From assembly GCA_005223125.1 (NCBI GenBank), contig NJBH01000004.1, positions 36,995-100,994 on the forward strand: a DNA stretch of 64,000 nt. The letters are read 5' to 3'. The position numbers and the translations under genes are program-made. Below, one piece after another: positions 42,015 through 52,457 of this stretch. Positions within the stretch are counted from its first letter, which is position 1; each line of letters begins with the position of its first letter. Under the pieces are notes generated by a model, which was not told the origin of the DNA, did no database searches, and saw nothing but the letters and a program-made list of their open reading frames with translations. This stretch comes from Promethearchaeota archaeon Loki_b32. Lineage in GTDB: Archaea > Asgardarchaeota > Lokiarchaeia > Sigyniarchaeales > SOKP01.

Positions 42015-42473
42015 TTTTTTCCCTCTTTCTTTTTTTCCACCTCTTATTTTTGTGACAATTCAACACTTATTTATGCGCAATAGTAAACATACTTACTGAT
42101 ATATACAGTAGTGTAAAAATCTCTATGATAGCATAAATTTTGTAAATTAATATTATATCATTTAGATTTTATTCTTTTTAATATTTTTATTTCTTACTAT
42201 TTATCTATGTAAGCAAATTTTAGGATTGTGATTATAGATTCAAACCAAATTTTATCTTTATGAAAATTTAAGAACAAGAAATTTCGATAAGCATTAGGAA
42301 AAAAAGGGAGAATTGATTATTTTTGCACATTTTAATGAGAAAATTTGAGTTCATTATAAAAAAGAAAATATAAATTTAAATAAATTATAAGAAAAAAAAA
42401 TTTAAATAAAAATCAGATAATAATCTTACCATTAGAAATTTCATTGAATAAAATGTCTTAAAGATGTGAGAAT

Positions 42474-43283
42474 ATGGCGGATGGAATCTTTATAATACGA
42501 GGTGGTTTTTTCGGATGGGAATTTACTCTTAAACTCCTTTACGTTATATTTGGACTTATCCTTTGCATTTATGATTGGAAGAAAAATAAAAGAAAAGATT
42601 ATTTCTGGGTATTTATATTTGGGACAATGTTGTATCTTGGATCTGAAATGATGCTATATTTCTTTGGAGGGCGCGTTATGCAGGAAAAGCTTTTATTCGG
42701 TATGGATATCACTTCCATGGTTTGGCTATGGCTTCCCCTATTGGCAGTGGGGGATGTCGTAATGTTAGCAGTAATCGCTCTATTTTTCGCTGATAGAATA
42801 AGAAACTCAGAAACGCGAAAAAAGTGGGGAATTCTTTTCATAGTATGGTTAGTTTGTAGAGATGTATTACCATACATAATCCTTTTTGGTTTGGGTTACA
42901 CATTTGACACTATTTCTATTGGAGACCCTCTCATTTATTCTAGAAGAAATATGATAGAAATGGGCACACTAATATCTTTATCAATTCTTGTTGTTATTGC
43001 AATAATCTGGCTCGTTAAAACAGATAAGAAATCAAGAAAGCGAGGATTATATATGATTGGTATAATGCTTATTCTGATGATAGCATGGAGTTTCGGAGAA
43101 TGGTTCTCAGGTCAACGATGGATCGAGGTTGGACCAGAAGAAGGTCCTTGGACTCTTGCTCCCCCTCTCCTACAGTTTGCGATGTTCGCATATGATATAG
43201 TAATTGAAATGGGGCTTTTTACAGTGTGTTTTCTAGCATTTCCCTATTTTTTCAAATTGATAAAATCTGAAAAACAAGATTAA
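42474..43283 (+). CDS. Polytopic membrane protein, unknown function
   Basis: 269 aa with multiple hydrophobic segments. Confidence 0.6.
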   Translation: MADGIFIIRGGFFGWEFTLKLLYVIFGLILCIYDWKKNKRKDYFWVFIFGTMLYLGSEMMLYFFGGRVMQEKLLFGMDITSMVWLWLPLLAVGDVVMLAVIALFFADRIRNSETRKKWGILFIVWLVCRDVLPYIILFGLGYTFDTISIGDPLIYSRRNMIEMGTLISLSILVVIAIIWLVKTDKKSRKRGLYMIGIMLILMIAWSFGEWFSGQRWIEVGPEEGPWTLAPPLLQFAMFAYDIVIEMGLFTVCFLAFPYFFKLIKSEKQD

Positions 43284-43427
43284 ATTTTCATTTTTTTTAA
43301 CCAAAGGTAAGCAAAACCCTTTCTTCATTTAGTAATGCTTTCTTTATGATAAATGAGAAAAATTCTATATTATAATCAAAAAAGGATTAATAGAAATTAA
43401 TGAATAATCAATATAAAAATACGAAAT

Positions 43428-44423
43428 TTATTGATTGAATTTGATAGGACCAGGATGATTGTTATTTAAATATTCTCTATAATAATGAGACTTATTCAAT
43501 AGGTATTTTTGCGCTATTGGTTTAAACATCATAGTAAAGAATCGTGAGAATACAACTTTTTTTCTTACTGCATTAAAGTAATCTTCGAGAGTATACCTTT
43601 GATAATTCAGAAGTGCTTGACTTTTATCTGTTGTCATAAATCCGCAGTGAAAGCCCCTTCTACTAAAAGCTTCCTCAGGTAATTCATTAAAACCAATCCC
43701 AAAAATACCTAACATTTCATTAAGATATTCTCGATATGAAATCCGACATTTGTCTCCACCAGCAATATGCATAACTTCTCCCCAAATCTCTTCGCTTTCC
43801 ACCGCATTAGTAAGCGCGAGACCGACATCTTTTGTATCACAAATTTCAATACATGTTTCGAGGGGCATTTCAAACATTAAAGGATCCATTTGAAGTTTAT
43901 TCAAAGAGACGATATATGTTAAGCGAAAGATTGCCCACTCCAGACTAGATTTTTTAATCAATTCTTCGCATATGATTTTTTGTTTTGCATATTCATCGTC
44001 ATGATTAGGATTTAATGGATCCTCAGGTGTTATTAAAGGATTCTCGAGTCGATCTCCATAGATAGCAACTGAACTTGTAAATATAAGTTTCGGCTTTTTG
44101 GGTTGACTTTCCATTGCTCTAATAATATTTGAGGTTCCGCCAATATTAACCGATTCTGCAAATTTAGGTTTTTTATCGGCTAAAGGTGGGATTATCGCCG
44201 CGACATGAACAACAACATCTCTATCAGAAACAGCTCTTTCTACATCTTTATAATTTCTTAAATCGCCCCAAACAACTTCTACATCTTTTTTATATTTGTT
44301 TGCTAATCTTTTGTTTCTTTTAGTTTTAATATCAAAAATTCTAATATCATAATTTCTTTTCATCAATTCTTTTAAAGTACTCAATCCAACATTACCAAAA
44401 GCTCCTGTCAATAAAACTTTCAT
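43428..44423 (-). CDS. NAD-dependent epimerase/dehydratase (SDR)
   Basis: TGAFGNVGLSTLKELMKRNYDIRIFD, VVHVAAIIPP, FTSSVAIYGD, YAKQKIICE. Confidence 0.92.
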   Translation of the reverse strand: MKVLLTGAFGNVGLSTLKELMKRNYDIRIFDIKTKRNKRLANKYKKDVEVVWGDLRNYKDVERAVSDRDVVVHVAAIIPPLADKKPKFAESVNIGGTSNIIRAMESQPKKPKLIFTSSVAIYGDRLENPLITPEDPLNPNHDDEYAKQKIICEELIKKSSLEWAIFRLTYIVSLNKLQMDPLMFEMPLETCIEICDTKDVGLALTNAVESEEIWGEVMHIAGGDKCRISYREYLNEMLGIFGIGFNELPEEAFSRRGFHCGFMTTDKSQALLNYQRYTLEDYFNAVRKKVVFSRFFTMMFKPIAQKYLLNKSHYYREYLNNNHPGPIKFNQ

Positions 44424-44713
44424 AAATAAATACCTCTAACCTTTATGATTTGATTTTTATATTCTTGTCTGACTGATATTCAGTATTAAGATATATCAGA
44501 ATCTACTATAATATATATCTGAATCTACCATATATAAATCTTTGCATAAAAAAAACAATATAAGTAGAATTAAAAAATACTTTAATATTCGATAATGCTA
44601 AGAAAGATTGAGTACTCCAAAAAGTTCAATTTAAATTATATGTATATATAACTTTTATATTATTGTGAAAATAACTATAAAAAAGTAAAATAATTATAAA
44701 TAAGTGAAAGATA

Positions 44714-45463
44714 TTGATGAGTTTGAGTTTTGAAGATCTGAGAACTATTATAAGTTCTGGAAAAAAGACAGAATTTGCTAAAGCGATGGGTAATGTATTA
44801 ACAGAAAAACAGAATAATCTTCCAGATTTTTACGATTTCTATGGTAAATTGATCAAAGAAGATATTATTTTTACATTGAGTAAATGCTATATTCGTTTTA
44901 GGAAATATGCACAAAGAATACTTTCACTAGATCAATTAATGGAAATGGATAAGATTCTAATGGAAAATTATGCATTAAGTAAGCATGAACCTATAGAATA
45001 TTGTTTTTTAGGATCAATTTATAGAATAGGTGCTACGTGGGCTAGTTCGCTTTTTGGCGTTATATATATCACAAAATTAAGAGTAATAGGATTAGGAATA
45101 TATCATCAATCTTCTGGAGTAAGGGCTATTGCAAAAGCTGTATCCAGTTCGATCTATGACACATCACATAAGGCATTCAGACACTCGATGCAAAAAACAC
45201 TGGGTGATGATTTTTCTGAAGCGGAATTAACTAAATTCGATCATTTCTATCCTATTATTAATATGTATAATATTAAAAAAAAGAAGGATATCATAGTGTA
45301 TACAACTAAGCTTGAATATGAAAAAAAGGGTAAAACAAAGACAATAAAATTAACTATTAAATTAAAACCTGAAAAAGAGAAAAACGAAGATAAAATAGCT
45401 TTTACTACAAAAAAGGAAGACCTTCTGAATAAAATTGAATCTTTCCTATTATCTTATCAGTAA
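44714..45463 (+). CDS. Hypothetical protein with possible PH/GRAM-like segment
   Basis: SLFGVIYITKLRVIGLGIYHQSSG resembles GRAM/bPH strands; no firm assignment. Confidence 0.35.
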   Translation: MMSLSFEDLRTIISSGKKTEFAKAMGNVLTEKQNNLPDFYDFYGKLIKEDIIFTLSKCYIRFRKYAQRILSLDQLMEMDKILMENYALSKHEPIEYCFLGSIYRIGATWASSLFGVIYITKLRVIGLGIYHQSSGVRAIAKAVSSSIYDTSHKAFRHSMQKTLGDDFSEAELTKFDHFYPIINMYNIKKKKDIIVYTTKLEYEKKGKTKTIKLTIKLKPEKEKNEDKIAFTTKKEDLLNKIESFLLSYQ

Positions 45464-45640
45464 GTTCAACTATGTTTCGCAAGACGATGCTTGTAAAAGA
45501 TTAATCTTAAAGTTTTAATGAATATTTTTGGATTTAGTTTTGCATTGATAGTATTTTTTCAAACATGGTTTTTTGGTGAAATCGTGTTATATTTGCTATT
45601 TTTTAGAATACCTAATCTCTTTTATCTATTCTATATTGAA

Positions 45641-46279
45641 TTAATTTTTACTAAGGTTTAAGGTATCAATTCGATGGTTAATTTCATTGACGACATTTTG
45701 TAATTTTTCGATTATTTTTGATAACACTCCCTTTCTTTTTGAAAGGATTTTTAGTTTTTCATCATCTGTTTTTCCAATTAAACTTGTATCTTCAATTAAT
45801 TCAGGTCCAAATAAGCTTTCAAAATCATTTGGGATATTCGTATCAGTTATTCCTATAGTTGACATTATCATTGAAAGAAGTGATTTTCGCATGTTTTGTT
45901 GTCTTTCAATAAGTTTTTTCAACGTTTTTTTGCCTTTCTCTGTAATTTCATAAACCTTTCGTTCCCGTTTTCCATCCATTTTAGTTGTAAATTGAATTAA
46001 TTCTTTATCTGTTAATGATGATAGATGCGGGTATAATGAAGAGGCAGTTGGGTTCCATACACCATATGTATCTTCCTTAATTGTCTGCATTAAACTATAA
46101 CCGTGAGAGGGGCTTTTTTCTAATGCTAATAATATTAATGTACTAATATGACCTTTCTTCATGGATTGTTCAATAGCATCAGCAATCACATCAATTTTTT
46201 CTGAATTTTTTACATTTTGGTTGTTATTAGTCGGAGTCATGTGAAAGATACCATAAAAAATAAAATGATCAAATATCAA
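45641..46279 (-). CDS. PadR family transcriptional regulator
   Basis: LILLALEKSPSHGYSLMQTIKEDTYGVWNPTASSLYPHLSSLTDKELIQFTTK. Confidence 0.9.
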   Translation of the reverse strand: MIFDHFIFYGIFHMTPTNNNQNVKNSEKIDVIADAIEQSMKKGHISTLILLALEKSPSHGYSLMQTIKEDTYGVWNPTASSLYPHLSSLTDKELIQFTTKMDGKRERKVYEITEKGKKTLKKLIERQQNMRKSLLSMIMSTIGITDTNIPNDFESLFGPELIEDTSLIGKTDDEKLKILSKRKGVLSKIIEKLQNVVNEINHRIDTLNLSKN

Positions 46280-46403
46280 TTATAGATATATCAAAATACA
46301 TAATAAATATTTATTTTCTATAATAATAGAGTTAAAATAAAGTTAAAATTTTGAAGAATTTACTGATCTTGTTTTCTTTTTCTCAATGTTATCCATAAAA
46401 AGA

Positions 46404-46440
46404 ATCCCGATATTTTCAGGCGCAATTTCTCCTGCGGGAT
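46404..46440 (-). terminator. Bulged hairpin downstream of PIN module
   Basis: ATCCCG-atatttt-CAGG-cgcaatttct-CCTG-CGGGAT, two coaxial stems with a one-sided 7-nt bulge. Confidence 0.45.
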
Positions 46441-46457
46441 AAAACCATAAAATAAAT

Positions 46458-46596
46458 TAAAATAGATCCTTATACTTTTCTTTGATTTTTTTCAGAAGAT
46501 CTTTTATTTTCTTCTCATCCATTTCAGAAAGTTTTTCTCTTATCTTATGAATTTCCTCTAAAGATTTTTCTTCTTTTAATAAACCATTTCCTCTGG
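46458..46596 (-). CDS. Small helical putative antitoxin/partner overlapping PIN gene 3' end (start uncertain)
   Basis: Frame GNGLLKEEKSLEEIHKIREKLSEMDEKKIKDLLKKIKEKYKDLF*; also largely preserved in the 30 kb duplicate. Confidence 0.4.
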
Positions 46597-47088
46597 AGTA
46601 CAAATAATCACATCCTTTTCTTTTAATTTTTCATTAATAGCTTTTACTTGAAATTTAGTTTTGAATTTAACTATGTGGGTTAAATTCCAACTAACTATTG
46701 CATCCATTTTATATTTAGTTGCGATAGCAATATGGAGGGCATCATTATAGTATTTTTTTGGAATAATCCCCTCATCTACATAAACTTTTGCTAAGTTTTC
46801 TACCTGTTCTGAACTTTCTAAAGCTCTCATTTTATATTCATTAATAACATTTGATAACAATTCTTTTTTTTGCTCTGTCGCTTGTTCAATTTCCAATAAC
46901 ACAATATCAGAAATAAACACTTCATACTCATTTATTACATTAAAAAACTCCTGTGTAATTTTCATTTTCTCTGGGGCATCTTCAGCAAATAGAAAATTTA
47001 TAACTGAAGTTTCTAAATATATTTTCATAGTTATCTCTTGCTGTGTTTCAATTATTATATCTTCTATTAAGTTTATATATTCTTCCAT
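46576..47088 (-). CDS. PIN-domain protein (VapC-like)
   Basis: MKIYLETSVINFLFAEDAPEK, YNDALHIAIATKYKMDAIVSWNLTHIV. Confidence 0.88.
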   Translation of the reverse strand: MEEYINLIEDIIIETQQEITMKIYLETSVINFLFAEDAPEKMKITQEFFNVINEYEVFISDIVLLEIEQATEQKKELLSNVINEYKMRALESSEQVENLAKVYVDEGIIPKKYYNDALHIAIATKYKMDAIVSWNLTHIVKFKTKFQVKAINEKLKEKDVIICTPEEMVY

Positions 47089-47326
47089 TCATTCTTTTAA
47101 TTAAAGATCCTATTAATTTAATGAAATAAATTTGAAAAAATTGTATAGATAGAAAAATACGCTCAATAAAAGATTGATATTAACTGCGTCGAATATTATA
47201 ATTTTAGATTGTGTAGCAGATTCATATTTTATGGGTAATAATGGTTTTTTCCTGAAAATATATCCTTCCACACTTACTTTTTTTATTAAAGTTAATAAAA
47301 AAAAGAGATATTCAAATTAGATAGAA

Positions 47327-48067
47327 TTACTCAATAGGTCGAAATTCTTCTTTCATAAATAATATCAACGAAAGAGGGATGATCCAGACTAATATAGAGA
47401 AGAGTAATAGCCATTCTAAGAGCGGGGTACTATCTATTAGATTTATAATAGCTACTGTTAATGGTCCAAGTATTCCATAGATACCAAGAAACTTTGGAAT
47501 CTTAGTATTATATAAAACTATCAACCAACCCATAAAGAATGCGCCAAGGGTAAATCCTCCAAAGGCCAAATATGACATAATACCATGTGGTCCTTGTCCT
47601 AGAACAGATAAATTTTCAAAATCACGATCCGCACTAAAGATTCCTACTCCGATATACCCAAAGTTTCCGATGATACTGAATAAGAAAGCATAACTACTTA
47701 AACGAAAACGCAGTCGTGAGAAATGTTCCCCTGTTGATTGAGTTCTCTTATGAAAAGGAGCGAGTAAATTTTCCATATAAAATGTTAGTGGTATAGTCAT
47801 AGAGCCTGCTATGATACAAGCAATATCATATAAAAACGGAACTGGAGTGTGATTAAGTGACCCAAGATCAGAAATCCAGTTACTCCAAATAGTATAACCA
47901 TCAGGATCAAAAATTGCTGCTACGACAACTCCAATTATAAGCAATAAGACATACCCAATCATAACTATAAATGCACAATGTTTCACAATATTGAAATTGG
48001 TTACGATTTTGTAAAATTTAGCTCTTGCCTTATTTATAGATTGACGTATTGACATAATGAATTTCAT
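47327..48067 (-). CDS. DUF998-like membrane protein
   Basis: YTIWSNWISDLGSLNHTPVPFLYDIACIIAG and about six hydrophobic segments. Confidence 0.65.
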   Translation of the reverse strand: MKFIMSIRQSINKARAKFYKIVTNFNIVKHCAFIVMIGYVLLLIIGVVVAAIFDPDGYTIWSNWISDLGSLNHTPVPFLYDIACIIAGSMTIPLTFYMENLLAPFHKRTQSTGEHFSRLRFRLSSYAFLFSIIGNFGYIGVGIFSADRDFENLSVLGQGPHGIMSYLAFGGFTLGAFFMGWLIVLYNTKIPKFLGIYGILGPLTVAIINLIDSTPLLEWLLLFSILVWIIPLSLILFMKEEFRPIE

Positions 48068-48237
48068 ACTTTATTTATTTTAAATATATTGAATGGATAA
48101 TTTCATTACTATAGAAAAAATATAATATTTAGTTTACTAATGTTATATTTGGATAATATTTTTATATTGTTATGATGTAATTTGATAATAATTATAGAAT
48201 AAATTTATAATTTCGAAAATAATTAGAGTCTTATCAA

Positions 48238-49833
48238 ATGCAGAAAATTAAGATTCAGCCGATAGAAATTTACCAAAAGAGCCAAGAATTTGGTTTAAAA
48301 ACATCAGCAAATATGTTAACAGAAATAATAGAAACAGCTAAAGATGATAAAATAAGAAAGGACGCAATTAAATATCTCACGATGATATGTATCAACTCAA
48401 ATGCCTTAAAAGAGGATTACTATGAAACTTTTGAAAGCCTTCTTATATCAGATGATACAATTGAAATTAAATGTGAGGCCGCCAAAGCATTAGGCAAAAT
48501 TAAGTACGAAAAAGCATTGAAACCATTAAAATGGGTATTGGAACAAGATCCTACCGATTATAATATCAGAATCTCAGCACTAAAAGCCATACATAAAACT
48601 CGTTTTGAGGAACCAGAGATAAGACTTTTTATAGATGAGTTAGATAGTACATATAATTCCATCAAAGATTATGTTTCAATTCAATTATTAAGTTTACCAC
48701 CCAAAAAACTTATAGAAATTTTATTAGATTCATTAAAAAATAAAGGTTTTTCAAATATACATAAAGTAGAGTTTATAAAATTAATTGGATATGAGTTATC
48801 AAGCATTAATGTCTCTTTTGAGGATATTAGTTATATAAAAGTGAAATATCCTGAAATTTTATCTAATTTAATTCAAAATAAAATCATTTTATTAGAAACT
48901 ATCACCCAAATTTTAAAACAAGAAGATTCCAGTTTAATGGACTCTATTATTATAATTTTAAAAATATTAGGAAAGGAGATCGAAAAGGATATTACCAAAT
49001 TATTATTAATTGATGATTTTATTGTAAAGAAAAATGCTGTTGTGTTATGTGGAAAATTAAAATTCAATGATGCCGTAGATTTTTTAATTACTAACTTAGA
49101 TAATATTTATAATGAAGTAAGTATAGCTGCAATTGAAGCTTTGGGGGAGATCGGAGATTTATCAGCAGTACCAGAACTATTAGATATCTTAGATATTGAG
49201 GATGTGAGTTTTGAATATACAGACTTGGATATGAAGCTTTATATTTTAGATGCGATAAAAAAAATATATACCAATAATGCTGATGCTTCATTTGACTATC
49301 TGTATTCATCTTTAGCTAGAGATAATAATACTATAAGAGAAAGCGTTGCCTTCATTTTGGGTGAACTAGGGAAGGATAAATCCATTAAACCATTAGTAAA
49401 ATTATTAGAAGTGAGGAATATTGATGTAAAGAAAAATACCATTATTGCTTTAGGAAAAATTGGCAATATCCAATCTTTAGAGCATTTACTTAAGATTTTA
49501 AGAGATGAAAATGCTTATTGGCTTATAAAAAAAGTTATTGTTGACGCTATTTATAATATATATCAAAATAATTGGTATAGAGTCAAAGATGATAAACAAG
49601 AGATAGCAAGATTATTAAATAAAAATTTAGCAATTCTAACAGATCATTTGAGAACTCAAGAAGATGAAAATTATAAGGTAAAACTTAGTTTAATTAAGTT
49701 ATTAGAGAATTATGGCGGAGAACAAACCTTAAGTGCTTTAATTAAAAGGGTTAATGATTTCCACAGAGTTGTTCGAATTTATGCCTCAAATGCGATTAAG
49801 AAAATTGAAGAAAGGCTCGAATTAGAAAATTAA
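48238..49833 (+). CDS. HEAT-repeat protein
   Basis: Repeated motifs e.g. VSIAAIEALGEIGDLSAVPELLDIL, RESVAFILGELGKDKSIKPLVKLL, KKNTIIALGKIGNIQSLEHLLKIL. Confidence 0.9.
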   Translation: MQKIKIQPIEIYQKSQEFGLKTSANMLTEIIETAKDDKIRKDAIKYLTMICINSNALKEDYYETFESLLISDDTIEIKCEAAKALGKIKYEKALKPLKWVLEQDPTDYNIRISALKAIHKTRFEEPEIRLFIDELDSTYNSIKDYVSIQLLSLPPKKLIEILLDSLKNKGFSNIHKVEFIKLIGYELSSINVSFEDISYIKVKYPEILSNLIQNKIILLETITQILKQEDSSLMDSIIIILKILGKEIEKDITKLLLIDDFIVKKNAVVLCGKLKFNDAVDFLITNLDNIYNEVSIAAIEALGEIGDLSAVPELLDILDIEDVSFEYTDLDMKLYILDAIKKIYTNNADASFDYLYSSLARDNNTIRESVAFILGELGKDKSIKPLVKLLEVRNIDVKKNTIIALGKIGNIQSLEHLLKILRDENAYWLIKKVIVDAIYNIYQNNWYRVKDDKQEIARLLNKNLAILTDHLRTQEDENYKVKLSLIKLLENYGGEQTLSALIKRVNDFHRVVRIYASNAIKKIEERLELEN

Positions 49834-50035
49834 TACTGTTTTTACTGACTTTTATAATTATTTGTAACTTACTCTTCCAAAAGTGTCTATTTTTAATCTC
49901 TATTTATACTAGAAGCAAATACAATACTTCAAAAAGATATCATATTTAAATAGGATTATTGATACATTCATTTAATTTCTCACATAAGTTTACAAGAAAT
50001 TAAAATATTGAAAATAATCTAAAGGTGATTTTATA

Positions 50036-50683
50036 ATAAAAAAATTTAATAAAAAAATATCGATTTTTGCAATTATTTTGCTTAGCGTAGTCATATTCGT
50101 TTCCAGTTTTCCATTAAATGTAGCAGGTGCTTATTTAGTGAATGCCGGTGACGAATAGACGTATATGACAAAAGAACAAGGCATTTCTCAAGGCACCGAA
50201 GGAATAAAATTAACTTCCGTACCCGCTCCTCCAGATTATCCGCTTGGAACAATGTATATTAACGGTACAGAATCCTCCATCAATCAAACGATAGATGAAG
50301 AATATTTAGTAAATGGGACTCTGATAGCCGCGTTGGAAGCAAATTACACTATAAAAACTAGAAGTTATGGTGGTATATCTTGTAGATGTGTTTATATTAC
50401 ATCAGATTTTGGATATTTGTATGTTGATACTGCAACAGGAATTGTAGTAGAGATTTACGCCGTTTACACTCTTTTATTTGTTGAGGAGCAAATTAAGGTT
50501 CATACATGGGTTATCTCGTGGTCAATTACAGACATTCCAGAAGATCCAAAAGAACCCTCTACTGGTGGTGGTGATGAAATTCCAGGATATGATATTTTAT
50601 TCATTATCGGAATAATAGCTGTTATTTCAACTGTATTAACAATAGGATTTAAAAAAAAGTTTAAAACTCAAAAAATTAGATAA
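50036..50683 (+). pseudogene. Secreted/membrane-anchored surface protein with in-frame TAG and no ATG start
   Basis: Same-frame signal peptide (KKFNKKISIFAIILLSVVIFVSSFPLNVAGAYLVNAGDE) then TAG at 50156-50158 then TYMTKEQG...; C-terminal PGYDILFIIGIIAVISTVLTIGFKKKFK anchor. Confidence 0.65.
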
Positions 50684-50870
50684 CGATCTTACCGATTAAG
50701 GTACAATTAGATTTAATGGGGGATTTTTAATTCCTTCCTTTTTTTTGACTAAAATTTCAAAAAACAGATTTCGTTATCTTTTAATTAATAATCTTTTTTT
50801 TACAAAACCTATTTTATTTACTTGAACTTTCAAATATTTAATAATCAATTTAGAGTTTCAATACAAAATC

Positions 50871-52364
50871 ATGACCGAAGAGAAAACTGATCAAACAGAA
50901 ACTCCATATGAATACTCTTTTGAATACATTCAGAAAAAGCTTCAAGGCTCGAAAGATTCGTTCGGCATGCTGATGAAAGAGATCGTACGTACAGGAATAT
51001 GTACTGAGTGCGGAACATGTGCAGCAGTTTGTGCTGTTCTAGAATGGGATGATCTGGTAGGACAACCAAAATTAATAGGAAAATGCACAGGGTGTGGTAT
51101 TTGTTATAATCAATGTCCAAGAACTATAACAGATCCTTATCAACTCATGGGAGAGTTTAAAACGGGATATGTAGCAAATACGAACATCCCAGAAGTAATT
51201 GGAGGTCAGGATGGTGGAACTGTAACAAGTCTACTCTGTTATTTATTTGATGAGCATTTAATAGATGCTGCTGTAGTCACAATGCGAGATCCCAATAAAC
51301 CATGGCATCCAGTAGCTCAAATTATAACAAGTAAAGATGATGCTATTAAATCTTCAGGTTCTATTTATTGTCATTCTCAAACTGTTGAGGCATTAATGGA
51401 CGCTGTTAGGGAGGATTTCAGATCAATTGCATTCGTGGGTACTCCATGTAATATAGATGCTGTTTCTAAAATGTTCGACAGCCCTACTGGAATGTTAAAG
51501 TATTTCATGCGATGTCATGTCTTAAAGATTGGATTATTTTGTATGGATTCATTTGCTCCGGAAGCGATATATCCATTTTTCGAGAAAGAAGGGATTGATT
51601 TATCAAAAGTACAAAAGATGGACATAAACAAAGGGAAATTTCACATTTTTTATGATCCACAAGGAGAACCTGTTAAATCATATACGATTAAGCAATTAGA
51701 TAAGTTTAAATCCTCAAGTTGTAGTTTTTGTACAGACCTAGGTGCTGAAAATGCAGATATTTCTGTTGGCTCAGTTGGAAGTGGGGCAAATAAGAATACG
51801 GTCTTTGCTAGAACTGGTATTGGGGCCGAAATTATGGAAGATGCTGCTGAAAAAGGATATCTTAAAATCGAACCATTTAATGCTATTAATTTAAATGCTG
51901 TCTTGTTCTTAGCAAAACTTAAAAAAGTATCCCAATATACTGTACGGAAACGGAAAGTATTTATTGTTAGAGATGCTGCTGTTAAAGAAGAAAAAGCAAG
52001 AATAGAAACAAAACCAGAAGTAGAACAAGTAGATGTAAAACCTCCTCTAGGTACAAGAAAATTCCTCAGGGTTTCAAAAGATTTAAATGAAGAAAACAGA
52101 ATTCTGAACGTTTCATTGACAAATACCATAGGTTATGTTTTAGAGGATATGAAAATAAGAATTGTAACTGTTGAAGAACTTTTTGAAAAAAAACCTTGGA
52201 TAACAACTATCACGGAATTATTTCCTTTTGAAACTATTGAAATAGGGTATCCTTTGGATGGTGAAGCTGGTGAACCTAATAAAGCTAACGTATTAGTTGA
52301 AGCTTCAACAGAAGCGTTTGGAAAAATCTTTTCCAGAACACTAAAAGTAGCACCAAAAGAATAA
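50871..52364 (+). CDS. FrhB-like protein with ferredoxin domain and C-terminal beta-sandwich
   Basis: CTECGTCAAVC, CTGCGICYNQCP, GGQDGGTVTSLL, VGTPCNIDA; C-terminal ILNVSLTNTIGYVLEDMKIRIVTV. Confidence 0.85.
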   Translation: MTEEKTDQTETPYEYSFEYIQKKLQGSKDSFGMLMKEIVRTGICTECGTCAAVCAVLEWDDLVGQPKLIGKCTGCGICYNQCPRTITDPYQLMGEFKTGYVANTNIPEVIGGQDGGTVTSLLCYLFDEHLIDAAVVTMRDPNKPWHPVAQIITSKDDAIKSSGSIYCHSQTVEALMDAVREDFRSIAFVGTPCNIDAVSKMFDSPTGMLKYFMRCHVLKIGLFCMDSFAPEAIYPFFEKEGIDLSKVQKMDINKGKFHIFYDPQGEPVKSYTIKQLDKFKSSSCSFCTDLGAENADISVGSVGSGANKNTVFARTGIGAEIMEDAAEKGYLKIEPFNAINLNAVLFLAKLKKVSQYTVRKRKVFIVRDAAVKEEKARIETKPEVEQVDVKPPLGTRKFLRVSKDLNEENRILNVSLTNTIGYVLEDMKIRIVTVEELFEKKPWITTITELFPFETIEIGYPLDGEAGEPNKANVLVEASTEAFGKIFSRTLKVAPKE

Positions 52365-52457
52365 CAATCTAAATTATATTTTATTAAAAAAGTTAAAAGA
52401 AATGTAAAATTAAAAAAAAATATTAATAACTGAAAAGCAAAAAAGGTGAAATGTTAG

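Noticed and set aside
50156-50158. TAG as pyrrolysine codon
   Set aside because: A single TAG in a surface protein unrelated to methylamine methyltransferases, and the start codon is also lost; decay or sequence error is simpler.
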